Positions 49,266-57,607 of a stretch of DNA of 64,000 nt are shown here, one piece after another (the stretch's first letter is position 1; each line of letters starts with the position of its first letter). Made by a program: the position numbers and the translations under genes. The DNA comes from Kyrpidia spormannii. Lineage in GTDB: Bacteria; Bacillota; Bacilli; Kyrpidiales; Kyrpidiaceae. The notes below the pieces were generated by a model that was not told the DNA's origin, searched no databases, and worked only from the letters and a program-made list of their open reading frames with translations. The stretch covers positions 2,666,001 through 2,730,000 of the forward strand of contig NZ_CP024955.1 in assembly GCF_002804065.1 (NCBI RefSeq), written 5' to 3'.

Positions 49266-50394
49266 GGGGCTAGCGTAAAGGGGAGGCGATCAGAGTCACC
49301 CACCAAAATATGGATTGGCACAATTCTTGCATGTGTCCACCCATCCCCACAGCTTCCACCTTCTCCCATCTCACCCCATCCCACCACCTTCCACCCATTT
49401 CCATGCCACCCCATCCATGCCCTCCCATCTCACCCTATCCAAAAAATAGCCATATAATTTTCACACAATTAACCCCATAGGCCCATAGTCCTATCCCCCT
49501 ATATTCACAATTGTATCAGCATCCCACACAATTCCATCCCTCTCCGTTTTCGCAATTGTAGCCACATCTCACACAATTCCCCTTCCTATCCCGCCCATAT
49601 GTCGGCAACATGTCTCCAATATTCCCGCATCATGTTGTCCGTCTCTCATGGACTACAATTATACGTTCGCCACCCCGGGAACCGCCGCCCAAGGGGACTA
49701 CCGCCGCCCCCGGCTCGCCCCCGGGGACAACCGACCGGACACCCCCCGCCCCGGGAATCCCCGTCGAATCCTCCGCCACCCCAACCTATTTCCATAATCC
49801 GTAAACCCTTCCATTTCTACCGGCCCATCTGAGGCATGAAAAAAGGGCGGGGAATATCCTCATACCCCCGCCACCGAATCGCCCCCGTCTCCGCCCGCCC
49901 CTAGCGGTCCCCCGGGGACAACCCGCCGGACATGATCCTGTCGCCCGTTTCCCCCGCCCGACCAATGGAGACCGCCCCGGGAATACCAGTCCGGTCCCCT
50001 ACAGCCCAGCGATCCAGGGCGGTCCCAACAATCTCCTACGGTCCAGGGCAATCCCATGTCCCCCAGGGCAACCCGGCATGATTCTGCCACCGTCCGCCCA
50101 CTCCCGGGCAATCCCACGGCATATCAATCCGCCCGCCACCGCCCCGCCCACTCCCGCCCCGTGAACCGCCGCCCAGGGCCGTCCCTGTCGCATTCGTCTC
50201 CGCCGATCTCGAGTTTTCCCGCCCCGGATAGCGGCAACATAGCGACACCCCGCCAGCATGATACCGGCAAAATAGCGGCATTCCCGTCCACTCCGCCCCG
50301 GGACACCCCAGGCCACCCCACGGCAACCCACGGCAGACCACGCCGGGAACCGCCGCCCCGGCTTACTTTCGTGCGGTGAAGTGGGAAAGGAAGA
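49266..50394. repeat. Casposon left terminal inverted repeat (1129 bp)
   Basis: Same length as the right copy (62353-63481) and identical in every part I compared, including the outer 80 bp and the inner end up to GGAAAGGAAGA. It contains tandem motifs: CTCCCATCTCACCC twice near 49366 and 49424, and two 33-bp direct repeats (49503-49535 and 49548-49580) built on CAATTGTA and CACACAATTCC. The inner 500 bp are very GC-rich. No gene is supported in it. Confidence 0.96.
49845..49872 (-). terminator. Outward-facing terminator in the left inverted repeat
   Basis: On the minus strand GGCGGGG pairs with CCCCGCC around a 13-nt loop, followed by a run of six T. It would stop transcripts leaving the casposon toward array segment C. 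The mirror copy is at 62875-62902 on the plus strand. Confidence 0.7.
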
Positions 50395-50593
50395 GGGCAA
50401 AAGAAAAAAATCCAGCCGGTGCCGGGGGAGGTAAGGGGATTAAACCCACTAAAACTATCGTTTAGACCTGGACTAGATTCTAGAGCCCTTTTTGGGGTAA
50501 TATGTTTATGGAGTTACGGAAATCAACCAAGATTGACATCTTAAACTTGCCGATATTTACAGGTCTCACATTCCCAATGAGGAGGTAAGACAT

Positions 50594-50935
50594 TTGGAGA
50601 AGTACGATATTTTATTTCTCGTTCCTCGTGAACAGGCTGAAGGAATTTATAAGGATAAACCAGATTCTATCGACGTACTTGTATGGAAATCACAAAACTG
50701 GATAGACTATACTATATTCGGATTGAACATTTTACAGCATCTTGAGTGGCTGTATCAGACATATTTGTCACTTAGAAAGGTGAAGTATACGGGAAAAGAG
50801 ATTAAAATAATTCGATATGATGATCGAACTGAACTAAACTTAAATAATTATAGTTTAGATGAAATAACCCCTGAACTAATTACAAGTTTATTTAATCAAC
50901 TAGGCAACGATACCAGTAAGAATCAATCGCCGTAA
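50594..50935 (+). CDS. Unknown small casposon protein
   Basis: 113 residues, start TTG 50594 behind GGAGG (50581-50585). Rich in Asp, Leu, Ile and Lys and markedly more AT-rich in codon use than the rest of the element, with a possible helix INILQHLEWLYQTYLSLRK. No family recognised. First gene inside the left inverted repeat, alone on its strand. The AT-rich DNA here (50.45-51.55 kb) suggests a separate origin from the GC-rich operon. Confidence 0.6.
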   Translation: MEKYDILFLVPREQAEGIYKDKPDSIDVLVWKSQNWIDYTIFGLNILQHLEWLYQTYLSLRKVKYTGKEIKIIRYDDRTELNLNNYSLDEITPELITSLFNQLGNDTSKNQSP

Positions 50936-51055
50936 TAGAAAATCTTATTCCAAGATCTGTGACCGGCAGGATGTTTACTGGAAACATTGCCAGCGTTTAT
51001 TTACTTCCGACGATTTTTCTTGGCCTCTACGGGGCGTGAAGAAAATGAGAATTGG

Positions 51056-51442
51056 TTATTTCTTGTACATACTTTCAATGATCAAATGGTCCATAGGATC
51101 ATTTTCTTTTTTCCATCTATGCAAGTATTCTATCACCTCGTCAGGAGTATCAAAGTACATCACTAAATTGGGGTCAGTTTCTTTATTATTCCATAAAGCA
51201 TAATCTCCCTCTGGTAAGATTGTAATATACCATGTTTTGGAGTCATCATGGGCGATTTCAAAAGAATTTTGTTCCAAACTTTCAACCCCTAAGAAACCTA
51301 ACGCCTTTGCCAAACGTCCTTTGCTCATTTTTCGTTTCCTCCCCAAAATGATTGGTGTTTCAAACATTAGATATAGAGCAAGAGCAAACAGGATGATGTA
51401 TATGACATCAGCGGTGTGCGACCAAAGGATAAAATCATCCAT
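51056..51442 (-). CDS. Unknown casposon protein with one membrane segment
   Basis: 128 residues. Residues 11-34 form a membrane helix (VIYIILFALALYLMFETPII), followed by a basic stretch GRKRKMSKGRLAKALGFLG and a cytosolic beta-rich part with ILPEGDYALWN and FDTPDEVIEYLHRWK. It is downstream of the casposase on the same strand but separated by 135 bp, and is AT-rich like its left neighbour. Function unknown; it may be a cargo gene. Confidence 0.65.
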   Translation of the reverse strand: MDDFILWSHTADVIYIILFALALYLMFETPIILGRKRKMSKGRLAKALGFLGVESLEQNSFEIAHDDSKTWYITILPEGDYALWNNKETDPNLVMYFDTPDEVIEYLHRWKKENDPMDHLIIESMYKK

Positions 51443-51577
51443 TTACTGCCCATTCCCTCTCTTCTCTGTTAACTAAATTCTCGATGTCCGTACCACATAA
51501 GATAGATACGACAATTAAACCGACAATCCTCTCTGGCTGATAATTATGTTGTCACATCCAAGGCACCCGGACGGGGA

Positions 51578-52939
51578 TTAACCGCCCGCCCGGTGCCGCC
51601 GGTATTTCGTCCGAAAATACTCCTGGCACTTCGAACAGTATTTCGGGCTTGTCTTGTTGTGGTGCATCGTAGTCGGATAATCCATCGGCCCGCCGCACTG
51701 GATACACCGCCCTGCCTTCTCCCGCTCTTTCCGGTACCGCCGCTGTTTCTCCCGGTCCCGGCACCGGTAGGAACAGTACATTTGTTTCGGGTTGTTTGGG
51801 ATAAATTCGCGGTCGCAGTCGCTTGCCGCACATATGCGGGCGGTACCCGGCTTGCTTTCATTTTTGGCATCCTTCTGTTCATACTCCCGGATCGGAACGG
51901 GCAAAAACTCCAAACCGTCCGGGCGTTTTATGCGTACTGTCGTCGGTACGGCAGGCGGTGCGGCGGGCGATTTCAAGACCTCCGCCAATGGTTCGACAAT
52001 ACGTTCAAACCGTCCCCGGACCTCTTTCGTCGCCACCCGGTCATGCCACTGCCGGGCAAAATCCGGGTTTAAGACGCATGTTCCGTCCGATTTGTAGATG
52101 AAGGATTCCACGCGGGCGTATAATCCCGGTTCACCCGGTTTCATGAATGCGGAAAACACCGCCCGGTCAATGATCGGGCGAACCGGTTCCACCACATCAT
52201 AGACCAGTGACGGGCGGGTGGCGTGGTACGCATGAAGCAGGGGAATGTCCGGGTCTATCCGGTATTCGACGATCACCCGCCGGGCGAGACCGGCGAGAAT
52301 CGTATAGGCATAGTTCAGCGTGGCGTGAAACGGTGACACCGCTCGCCGTGGTGTCCCCGTCTTCGGGGACGAGCGGGGGCCGACGGTCTGCCAGTCACGG
52401 GACGGAACCCGAGACGGGCGGTCAAACCGAATCGGGATACCAGCGACACAACCCCAGTAGACCGCCGCCGCCCGGGCTTCCACCAACCGCAGGGCGTCCA
52501 AGCTGTCCGGTTCCGCTTCGACGGGGACCGCCGGACATTCCTCAATGATACCGGCCTGTGCAAGCCACTGGAGTACCCTCCATTCGCCCGCAATTTTGGC
52601 TTCGATCATGGGCCGGGCCAGGGCCAACCGTTCCCATTCGCCCATTCGGGCCTGCCGAGCTTTCGTGTGGGCGGACACATGCCCGGCGGGAATGACTTCG
52701 GCCTGTATTTCCGCGTGTTCGTCAATCACCGTGAACGCCACCCCGTGCCGGTTCAGCCATTCAAACACGTCGAACGAGAGGGAACCGCCCCAGCAGGAAA
52801 CGATGATGTGGTCCACGTCCGGGCGGCTTGCTTCAAATACCGTCCGGCGGTTGAACTTCGATCCGAACCGTTCCGTGACCACTAGATTCCCGCGTTCCAC
52901 GCTCAACCCCACCATGCCCACGGCCCTGTAGATACGCAT
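51578..52939 (-). CDS. Casposase: Cas1-family transposase with C-terminal zinc fingers
   Basis: 453 residues from ATG 52939 (ATG 52945 touches the ribosome site, so the second is preferred). The Cas1 core keeps the catalytic residues: Glu in LVEARAAAVYWG near 154, His in LLHAYHATRPSLVYD near 235, and Asp/Glu in YDVVEPVRPI near 246. The N-terminal beta domain is shown by VVTERFGSKFNR and HIIVSCWGGSLSFD. Unlike CRISPR Cas1, about 90 residues are added at the C-terminus with two cysteine clusters: CAASDCDREFIPN then YCSYRCRDREKQ, and CIQCGG then YCSKCQEYF, in a very basic setting. These probably bind the element ends or the target. The protein should integrate the casposon with a 14-bp duplication. 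Confidence 0.96.
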   Translation of the reverse strand: MRIYRAVGMVGLSVERGNLVVTERFGSKFNRRTVFEASRPDVDHIIVSCWGGSLSFDVFEWLNRHGVAFTVIDEHAEIQAEVIPAGHVSAHTKARQARMGEWERLALARPMIEAKIAGEWRVLQWLAQAGIIEECPAVPVEAEPDSLDALRLVEARAAAVYWGCVAGIPIRFDRPSRVPSRDWQTVGPRSSPKTGTPRRAVSPFHATLNYAYTILAGLARRVIVEYRIDPDIPLLHAYHATRPSLVYDVVEPVRPIIDRAVFSAFMKPGEPGLYARVESFIYKSDGTCVLNPDFARQWHDRVATKEVRGRFERIVEPLAEVLKSPAAPPAVPTTVRIKRPDGLEFLPVPIREYEQKDAKNESKPGTARICAASDCDREFIPNNPKQMYCSYRCRDREKQRRYRKEREKAGRCIQCGGPMDYPTTMHHNKTSPKYCSKCQEYFRTKYRRHRAGG

Positions 52940-52941
52940 GG

Positions 52942-54030
52942 TCATTCCCCCGTTTCCGGTTCAGGAAATTGAATGCGTTCCAATGCCATGCGGCGGTATG
53001 TCTCCCATACCTTTTCTCGCGTGAACCCCATGCGTTTTCTCCCTTTTTCATACGCCCGGCGGTCGGTGCGGTTAAGTGCCCGACGGGTGGAATCCATCAC
53101 AAATAACGTCCAAACATAATTTTCGAATTCTGTAATGTCCTCATTGAACGTTTGGAAAATCACCCCTGCTGTCTGTTTCGCAAGCGGATGCCCAAGCCAT
53201 AAAGACAAGATCGAATTAGTGACAATATCTTCCATGTATAATTTCCATTCGCGTAACGGCAGTTTTCCAAGGAATCGTATCAATTCGTCCGGCGTTTCCA
53301 GTTTGGCAATCTTTTGAAACACAGTTAAACCCTCTTTTTTTACGTCCTGCTTGATTTTTTCCGTCGTTTCCCCGGTCAATGCCGCAATTTGTTCGAAATT
53401 CCCGGTCAAATATTCACCGGTAAACCGGTCGAAATCTTTTTCCCATATAGTTTCAATTGGGAATTCGTTTAATTGCTCCTGCATCTTTTTTGCCGTCTTT
53501 CCCTGTGTACGATGTTCGGCGACATATTGAACCAATTCGTCCATATCCCGAGTTTCTCCCGGATCATTAGCAATAAGCGGTGGATATTCCATATCATGTT
53601 TCATCTTTTCATACCGTTTTTCAAGCATCGAAACAATGGTTTGCATCATCAATTCCCATCCGGCGTCAGTCAACGGAAATCCGCCATGCAAGGCCAGAAT
53701 CACCGCATACGCCCCGTCTCCCAGGGCTTTCGACAGATAGGGTGGGGTATCGTCTGCCCGCCATTGGTAATAATCCGCCAAAATGGACAGCCGGGCGGCG
53801 GTTTCGGCGGATTCGATAGCGTCCACGCCCTTCCGCCCATGCCGAATATGCCGAATCGGGCTTTCTATGATTCCCAGGTTCGCCCATCTCATGAACAACC
53901 GTCGGTTGCCTTCGAACCCAAAAACGTTTGTCGGGCGGCTTTCGGTCAACAGTTTTCGGGAGTACTCGGGAAGGATGGGGGATTTTAATACCGCTTTTAC
54001 TGTTTTCCGTCTCGTTTTTCCTTTAACCAT
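52942..54030 (-). CDS. Unknown protein co-transcribed with the casposase
   Basis: 362 residues from ATG 54030, preceded by AAAAGGGGCGAAAATC; the frame also opens at 54087. It ends inside the casposase ribosome site, so the two are translationally coupled. Mostly helical and charged: RRLFMRWANLGIIESPIRHI, GDGAYAVILALHGGFPLTDA, a central LDKEW-rich part and an Arg-rich C-terminus (RRALNRTDRRAYEKGRKRMG). No family recognised. Coupling points to a role in transposition: a casposase partner, a DNA-binding helper or a target selector. It is the best candidate for an undescribed function in the element. Confidence 0.75.
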   Translation of the reverse strand: MVKGKTRRKTVKAVLKSPILPEYSRKLLTESRPTNVFGFEGNRRLFMRWANLGIIESPIRHIRHGRKGVDAIESAETAARLSILADYYQWRADDTPPYLSKALGDGAYAVILALHGGFPLTDAGWELMMQTIVSMLEKRYEKMKHDMEYPPLIANDPGETRDMDELVQYVAEHRTQGKTAKKMQEQLNEFPIETIWEKDFDRFTGEYLTGNFEQIAALTGETTEKIKQDVKKEGLTVFQKIAKLETPDELIRFLGKLPLREWKLYMEDIVTNSILSLWLGHPLAKQTAGVIFQTFNEDITEFENYVWTLFVMDSTRRALNRTDRRAYEKGRKRMGFTREKVWETYRRMALERIQFPEPETGE

Positions 54031-54065
54031 GCGGATTTTCGCCCCTTTTGAACAATGAAATATAT

Positions 54066-54227
54066 TCACATTGTAACGTGTAAGCAAAAACGTGTCAAGC
54101 GGGTTTTCTCGTTATCCAAAAAAAGTTTTATGCCCGTGAATCCTTGATATAACTGGTTTTTTTGAAAGTGGGACATATTATGTCCCGATTGGAAGGTGCA
54201 TTGTAACGTTAGCATGGAAGACGGGGG
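54066..54227. promoter_or_regulatory. Divergent control region of the casposon
   Basis: It separates the casposase operon (minus) from the replication operon (plus). It holds the perfect palindrome GGGACATATTATGTCCC at 54170-54186, and CATTGTAACGT twice (about 54070 and 54191), related to CATTGTAAGTT near 54594. These are likely operators that set the balance between transposase and replication genes. Confidence 0.6.
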
Positions 54228-54512
54228 GTGAACCCGAACATGGAGAGATTCGCGGTCTACTGGAAATGCCCACGGTGCGGCCTGGCCGTCCCCGACTGGC
54301 CGACGGTGCCGCAACCGAACCGGCGGAAATTCATTTGGGCACATGCGGAATCCCATATTGTCCCGGGCGACCGGGTGCCGCCGGTGGAGTCTTCGAAAGA
54401 CCGGGGATACCAGCGGCGGCGGCGGTACGAACAAAAATTGCAGGAATGGATCAATGGCGGGTTTACGCATATCGGGGAACCGCCGAAAAAAGGGGAGGAA
54501 ACCATGCCATAA
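54228..54512 (+). CDS. Small zinc-finger-like casposon protein
   Basis: 94 residues from GTG 54228, or 90 from ATG 54240. KCPRCGLAVPDWP (CxxC near 14-17) with IWAHAESHIVPGD (His pair near 38-42) looks like a single zinc-binding knuckle of the C2H2 kind. A basic Arg-rich stretch (RRRRYEQKLQEW) follows. It is probably a DNA-binding regulator. It lies directly downstream of the palindromic operator and alone before the next promoter. Confidence 0.65.
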   Translation: MNPNMERFAVYWKCPRCGLAVPDWPTVPQPNRRKFIWAHAESHIVPGDRVPPVESSKDRGYQRRRRYEQKLQEWINGGFTHIGEPPKKGEETMP

Positions 54513-54690
54513 TCCGAAATTCATAGTTTCAACTTACCGCGCTATGGCATAGCACACAAAGTTTATATTTTCAACTAACAATGAAATACTTTAGCATTGT
54601 AAGTTGAAAACTCCATAATAGGTAACTATTGACAAAAGTATGCTAGCGTGATAGAGTGACACCAAACTACGAGAAAGGAATGATCCACAT
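54513..54690. promoter_or_regulatory. Promoter and operators of the casposon replication operon
   Basis: TTGACA at 54631-54636 and TAGAGT at 54654-54659, 17 bp apart, form a good sigma-A-type promoter. Upstream, AACTAACAATG and CATTGTAAGTT make an 11-bp inverted pair spaced 11 bp (about 54574-54608), and TTTCAACTTAC near 54528 is a further half-site. The likely binder is the 78-residue helix-turn-helix protein encoded next. Confidence 0.7.
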
Positions 54691-54927
54691 ATGAACACGT
54701 TCAACGAAGAATATGTGACAACCAACGAATTCGCTAGGCTCTTGGGGGTGTCCGTTCCGTGGTTTCGACAAATTCAACGTGGAAACTTCAAAGGACCGAA
54801 ACCGCCGGAACCGGCTGTCAAGATGTCGAAACTCTATCTTTGGAAAAAAGAGGATGCCGAAGCCTATGCGGAAAAATATCGCCGGTACAAAGAACGCATG
54901 AATCATTGGGAGGCGAGCGAATCATGA
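54691..54927 (+). CDS. Small helix-turn-helix DNA-binding protein (excisionase/AlpA-like)
   Basis: 78 residues. VTTNEFARLLGVSVPWFRQI, then QRGNFKGPKPPEP and KLYLWKKEDAEAYAEKYRR, is the layout of winged-helix AlpA/Xis or MerR-like proteins: recognition helix, proline-rich wing, C-terminal helix. It probably regulates the promoter just upstream or bends DNA for transposition. First gene of the long plus-strand operon; the next start overlaps its stop (ATGA). Confidence 0.8.
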   Translation: MNTFNEEYVTTNEFARLLGVSVPWFRQIQRGNFKGPKPPEPAVKMSKLYLWKKEDAEAYAEKYRRYKERMNHWEASES

Positions 54928-55019
54928 GTCAACACGTGGCGGGGATCATCGTTGAAATTACGTCTATGATCGCTGTCATTCACCTTGGCTTGCAAGCATT
55001 CAGCAGGCGACGGCGATAG
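54924..55019 (+). CDS. 31-residue single-span membrane protein
   Basis: MSQHVAGIIVEITSMIAVIH followed by LGLQAFSRRRR. A hydrophobic stretch of about 20 residues with a basic tail, coupled to the preceding gene by ATGA. The coupling and continuous operon structure support translation. Function unknown. Confidence 0.55.
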   Translation: MSQHVAGIIVEITSMIAVIHLGLQAFSRRRR

Positions 55020-55029
55020 ACGGGGAGGG

Positions 55030-55245
55030 ATGCGGATGGAATGGACGGCGACGCGAATTCAGCTTCATGCCATGCGGAGGAAACTCTGCCGGATGCTGGA
55101 CGAGTGCGACCCGTGCGAACACCAGGAATATCCACAGTGCATGAAATGTGTTCACGGGAACCGCATGCGGGAACTCATGAACGAAATCATGAAGACGCAA
55201 AAGCGGGACCGGGAAGAGCGGAGGATGCTTATGTCCGGGACATGA
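55030..55245 (+). CDS. 71-residue cysteine-rich protein
   Basis: ATG 55030 behind GGGGAGGG. Helical, with four cysteines in CDPCEHQEYPQCMKC near 27-41, likely one zinc site, and basic/acidic flanking helices (MRELMNEIMKTQKRDREERR). No family assigned. The stop overlaps the next start. Confidence 0.6.
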   Translation: MRMEWTATRIQLHAMRRKLCRMLDECDPCEHQEYPQCMKCVHGNRMRELMNEIMKTQKRDREERRMLMSGT

Positions 55246-55337
55246 TCGTCCTGCATGAAAAAAAATACCCGGACGCCACCCGGGATGAATTGGTGAAAAT
55301 CTACCACCAACGATTGAAGGGGAGGAAATCAAATTGA
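55242..55337 (+). CDS. 31-residue basic peptide
   Basis: MIVLHEKKYPDATRDELVKI followed by YHQRLKGRKSN. Coupled by ATGA to the preceding gene and overlapping the next start by four bases. It could be an independent small protein; only the coupling supports it. Confidence 0.45.
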   Translation: MIVLHEKKYPDATRDELVKIYHQRLKGRKSN

Positions 55338-55741
55338 GTAAACCCAAGAAAAAACCACAAACGGGCGGCGTTACGCGAATCAAAGCGGCCTGCGGACACT
55401 TAATTTCCTATCCTGCGGCGTGGAATATACTCGCCAATGAAATGAACCGGGCGTTTATTACAGTGTGCGGTTGCGAATGTGGAAATGGGCATGCAATTAT
55501 CGTCCAAAAATCTGGGATTGACATTGTGACCTCAGACAACCCATTACGGCTTGTAGCTACATTGGACAAGATTCCTGTTCATGAAGAAGTTTGGGTGGAT
55601 GAAAGCGGAATTCTACCCTTTAAGTCTACTGCAAACAAAAAGCTCATCCATCAATTTATGAGTCGGTTGTCTAAAATCGGCCCTCCATTAACCGGGAAGG
55701 AAAAAAGAACCCGCGAACTCACAAAGCAATTTTTTCAATGA
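55334..55741 (+). CDS. Unknown casposon protein (135 residues)
   Basis: Start TTG 55334 behind GGAGG. Basic N-terminus (SKPKKKPQTGG), cysteines in KAACGHLIS and VCGCECGNGHAII (near 20-53) that may bind zinc, then a beta-rich middle. No family recognised. The TTG overlaps the stop of the small peptide gene. Confidence 0.65.
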   Translation: MSKPKKKPQTGGVTRIKAACGHLISYPAAWNILANEMNRAFITVCGCECGNGHAIIVQKSGIDIVTSDNPLRLVATLDKIPVHEEVWVDESGILPFKSTANKKLIHQFMSRLSKIGPPLTGKEKRTRELTKQFFQ

Positions 55742-55787
55742 TATTGGATTGTGAGTTTCTTGGGATATGGAAAGGCAGGTGTGACGC

Positions 55788-56252
55788 ATGGCTAAAACAA
55801 AACCCGGTTGGTTTGCTCCAAAATACCAAACCTTTGAAGACTGGGCGGTGGCCCAAAAGAACACGAATTCGGCGTATTTCAAACGAATCGCCCGGGCACA
55901 TGCCCGGTATCCCAAGGCAACCCTTTCCGAGTTGCGGGGACACGGGAAACCAACTGGCCCTCGCATGTGGATGATAACGGAAGACGGAAAGACCAGCGGT
56001 GTACAACCTAAAAACTTCAAAGAACGTAGCAAAATCGGGACGTATTGGAATGATCTCCATAATGCGTTAAACGCGAAAGACGAACAAACCGTAAAGGAAT
56101 TCAAGCGGAAATACAACCGGAAAACATGGACCGATGTTTCTGGGCAAAAACACCGGTTCAATACCGACATCGAAGGTGACATTTATTGGCTTCAACTATC
56201 CGGTGAACTGCGTTTCGGCGAATCCATTTACGTCGCGGAGGTGCCTGCCTAA
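55788..56252 (+). CDS. Unknown casposon protein (154 residues)
   Basis: Starts MAKTKPGWFAPKYQTFEDWA; then YFKRIARAHARYPKATLSEL and RSKIGTYWNDLHNALN. Strongly basic and aromatic-rich, a mixed alpha-beta look, probably nucleic-acid-binding. Residue pattern YPKATLSELRGHGK resembles DNA-binding repeats in phage proteins but I cannot name a family. AGGCAGG precedes the ATG; its stop overlaps the helicase start. Confidence 0.65.
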   Translation: MAKTKPGWFAPKYQTFEDWAVAQKNTNSAYFKRIARAHARYPKATLSELRGHGKPTGPRMWMITEDGKTSGVQPKNFKERSKIGTYWNDLHNALNAKDEQTVKEFKRKYNRKTWTDVSGQKHRFNTDIEGDIYWLQLSGELRFGESIYVAEVPA

Positions 56253-57607
56253 TGAATAAAGCCTTACATCAGCATTATAACACGACGACAACATGCGGGC
56301 AAAATAAAAATCGTCCGCCGATGGAACACCAAAAAATAGCCATCGAAACCCTGCGAAAAATGAAATTTGCATTGCTTGCCTATGACATGGGTCTTGGAAA
56401 AACGAAAATCCTCATTAATTCCGTGCAATTATTGCCGGTCCCGAAAGCCATTGTCGTCACGAAAGCCGCGCTGTTATCCCATTGGAAAAATGAATGCGAC
56501 GTGGAAAATATTTCGGCTTGGGTTGTTCGCGGAACAAAATCAAATGGTTCCGTTTCCAGTATTTCCGAATTCAATGAATGCCATTCCGGTATTTTGCTCA
56601 TGTCTTTTGAAACGATTACGGCATTGGTCGAAACCGTAAATCGAATTTTGGCAAAACCCGTGCAGTTGATTGTAGACGAATCGCACTTGATTACGAATCC
56701 ACGGGCAAAACGGACATGGACTTTGTGGAAATTACGAAAATCCGGCGTGTGGCTGTCCACGGGAACCCCGATCATGAACGATGTCGAAGACCTGTTCCCG
56801 ACTGTCACCCTGTTGAACGTGTGGCGGGGAACCCTGGCGGATTTCCGCCAAGAATTCGAATATCTTGCGTATACGATCACGACGGAATATGGGGATGAAA
56901 TCGACATTTGGGAACCCCAGGACGACGCCCTGGAACGGCTTCACCGGATGCTGGCACCCGTCACCCTTCGCATGACGGCGGATCATTTGAAACCGACACT
57001 CTACATCCGCTGTGTCGAATTCCATGAGGACCCTATCACAGTCGAAAAGGCGGAATCCGACTGCCGTTTGGAGGAACTTACTAACTGGCGGGTAGCCTAT
57101 GCGGACCCGGACAAAAACACGGCCCGGTATGAATTGCTCTTGTCCCTGCTTGAAACCCATGCCGGGAACTCGGTCATGATCGTAACGTCTTTTGAGACGG
57201 TGGCCCGCCGGTTGTCCGAACGGCTTCAGGACGGCGGGAAACGGGTGGGGATCATTTCCGGAAATGTCCCGGCGAAAAAGCGGGACGAGGCTGTCCGACG
57301 TGCCAATGCCGGGGAACTGGACGTGCTTTTGGTGGTGAACGCCGCCGGTCGGGAAGGGCTGAACCTGCCCGGGGTGCCGGTCATGGTCTTTTGGGACGGG
57401 GACTGGACGGACGCCGGGCATCGGCAGGTTATGGACCGCATTCGCCGTGTCACCAGCCGTCACCCGTTGGTCACGGTCTATGAACTCATGGGCACCCGGG
57501 CACCGGACTCCTATTTGAAACGAGTCCGGCAGGAAAAAGCGACGGTCGAACGGGCCTTTTGGGACGGGGTGCGGCTGTCCGCCGTGCGGGAGGGCGAACA
57601 AACATGA
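56252..57607 (+). CDS. SNF2-type superfamily 2 helicase/ATPase of the casposon
   Basis: 451 residues. Helicase motifs in order: MEHQKIAIETLRKM (Q-like region), YDMGLGKTKI near 43-52 (Walker A), IVVTKAALLSHW (Ia), LIVDESHLI near 139-147 (DExH), LSTGTPIMND near 168-177 (III), VMIVTSFETVA, VVNAAGREGLNLPG near 360-373 (V) and QVMDRIRRV near 391-399 (VI). Short and lacking extra domains, like the phage SNF2 proteins. It may open DNA for the polymerase. It is linked to HNH and PolB by overlapping starts. Confidence 0.92.
   Translation: MNKALHQHYNTTTTCGQNKNRPPMEHQKIAIETLRKMKFALLAYDMGLGKTKILINSVQLLPVPKAIVVTKAALLSHWKNECDVENISAWVVRGTKSNGSVSSISEFNECHSGILLMSFETITALVETVNRILAKPVQLIVDESHLITNPRAKRTWTLWKLRKSGVWLSTGTPIMNDVEDLFPTVTLLNVWRGTLADFRQEFEYLAYTITTEYGDEIDIWEPQDDALERLHRMLAPVTLRMTADHLKPTLYIRCVEFHEDPITVEKAESDCRLEELTNWRVAYADPDKNTARYELLLSLLETHAGNSVMIVTSFETVARRLSERLQDGGKRVGIISGNVPAKKRDEAVRRANAGELDVLLVVNAAGREGLNLPGVPVMVFWDGDWTDAGHRQVMDRIRRVTSRHPLVTVYELMGTRAPDSYLKRVRQEKATVERAFWDGVRLSAVREGEQT

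Noticed and set aside
49266-50394. Open frames of 64-133 codons within the inverted repeats
   Set aside because: They occur in pairs because the repeat is duplicated, lie on both strands, and have Gly/Pro/Arg-rich sequence from G-runs; no ribosome sites or motifs.
51578-52939. Second CRISPR adaptation cas1
   Set aside because: It has no Cas2 or Cas4 partner, carries a zinc-finger tail, and lies within an element with inverted repeats, PolB and HNH; casposase is the better reading.
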